Shown here: positions 5,536 through 5,820 of the stretch, piece after piece
How positions within the stretch are numbered: the first letter of the stretch is position 1
Layout of the letters: every line of letters starts with the position of its first letter
Assembly: GCA_002439555.1 (NCBI GenBank)
Contig: DJOC01000099.1
Coordinates: forward strand, 1,215 to 7,034
DNA length: 5,820 nucleotides
Source of the DNA: Caryophanales bacterium UBA6448
GTDB taxonomy: Bacteria > Bacillota_I > Bacilli_A > RF39 > UBA660
Reading direction: 5' to 3'
The notes under the pieces: generated by a model
Seen by the model: the letters and a program-made list of their open reading frames with translations, nothing else
Told to the model about the DNA's origin: nothing
Database searches by the model: none
Translations under genes and position numbers: made by a program

Positions 5536-5554
5536 ATAACATTATAAATGTCAT
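5536..5554 (-). promoter_or_regulatory. Promoter -10 of the XRE gene inside an imperfect dyad (likely operator)
   Basis: A perfect TATAAT (5546-5541) lies 20 bases before the ribosome site. It sits within ATGACATT-TAT-AATGTTAT (5554-5536), an 8+3+8 dyad with one mismatch (a G-U pair in RNA). The -35 would overlap the priA stop region and is poor. A dyad over the -10 suits an autorepressing XRE protein. As RNA it could instead weakly terminate priA, though only TTTGTT follows. Confidence 0.5.
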
Positions 5555-5562
5555 TTTTATTT

Positions 5563-5820
5563 TTAAAACCTTGAGGGATTAATAGTAATTTGTACATCAA
5601 CATCTTTATTTAAAACATATTTCTTATCAATATTTGAAAGAACGTCAAAAAGATTATCAATTGTTTTATATTTAATAATAATTCCAAAATGATATAAATT
5701 ATTTATTCTAAACATACCCGCAGGAGTTGGTCCTAAAATAATCTTATTTTTAATTTCTTTATTTAAATAACCTTTGATTAAATTAGATTCTCTGCTAGCG
5801 ATTTCATAACTTTTACTAAT
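5563..5820 (-). CDS. priA: Primosomal protein N' (PriA), C-terminal end, cut by the window edge
   Basis: The last 85 codons of a gene that runs in from beyond the right edge, open from the first in-frame codon to a TAA at 5563-5565. The stretch ILGPTPAGMFRINNLYHFGIIIKYK, then a DNLFDVLSNIDKKY helix and a final DVDVQITINPSRF, matches the conserved C-terminal domain of PriA (pattern LGP-P-P-x-x-R-x-N-x-x-Y-x-x-x-x-x-I-K, ending in D-x-N-P). PriA is the 3'-to-5' helicase and assembly factor that reloads the replisome at stalled forks. Only the terminal domain is visible, with no helicase motifs in the window. In many Firmicutes priA is followed by def/fmt. Here an accessory regulator follows 55 bases later with no strong terminator between, so some read-through into the regulator is possible. 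Confidence 0.88.
   Translation of the reverse strand: MSKSYEIASRESNLIKGYLNKEIKNKIILGPTPAGMFRINNLYHFGIIIKYKTIDNLFDVLSNIDKKYVLNKDVDVQITINPSRF

Noticed and set aside
1..5820. CRISPR array or transposable element
   Set aside because: No regularly spaced long repeats, terminal inverted repeats or transposase-like reading frames were seen.

Overview
The window is very AT-rich DNA from a low-GC Gram-positive-type bacterium (Firmicutes/Bacillota, possibly one of the reduced-genome gut Bacilli). The evidence is the AT-rich codon use, strong AGGAGG-type ribosome sites, short intergenic gaps, Sec signal peptides and a tRNA-Gln with encoded CCA. TGA ends two genes and Trp is TGG, so this is the standard bacterial code and not the mycoplasma code.

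From the right edge, reading on the minus strand: (1) the last 85 codons of priA, a housekeeping replication-restart helicase that is cut by the window edge; (2) a 346-residue membrane-anchored XRE-type regulator; (3) a Rho-independent terminator overlapped by a new promoter; (4) a 235-residue Sec-secreted protein; (5) a 115-base regulatory gap with a promoter and two RNA hairpins; (6) a 146-residue Sec-secreted, probably beta-rich protein; (7) a 15-bp perfect dyad that contains an extended -10 promoter; (8) a tightly packed ATPase-permease-permease operon of the MacB/LolD/FtsX ABC type. The block ends at a shared bidirectional terminator. Convergent to it, on the plus strand, lies tRNA-Gln(CTG).

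The working hypothesis is one accessory cassette: a transmembrane regulator controls two secreted proteins of unknown function, next to a FtsX-type ABC module that could give immunity, sensing or lipid/peptide extraction. This resembles the logic of Sec-secreted bacteriocin loci such as lactococcin 972 (small secreted protein + ABC ATPase + membrane protein), but neither secreted protein looks like that bacteriocin.

The strongest non-coding evidence is shared promoter sequence. The motif TGTGCTT-N6-CYC occurs three times, once upstream of the larger secreted gene and twice upstream of the smaller one. The 11-mer ATAATGTTATT lies at the predicted -10 of both the regulator gene and the smaller secreted gene. 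No gene-free stretch longer than 300 bases exists. No insertion sequence, integrase or CRISPR array was seen.
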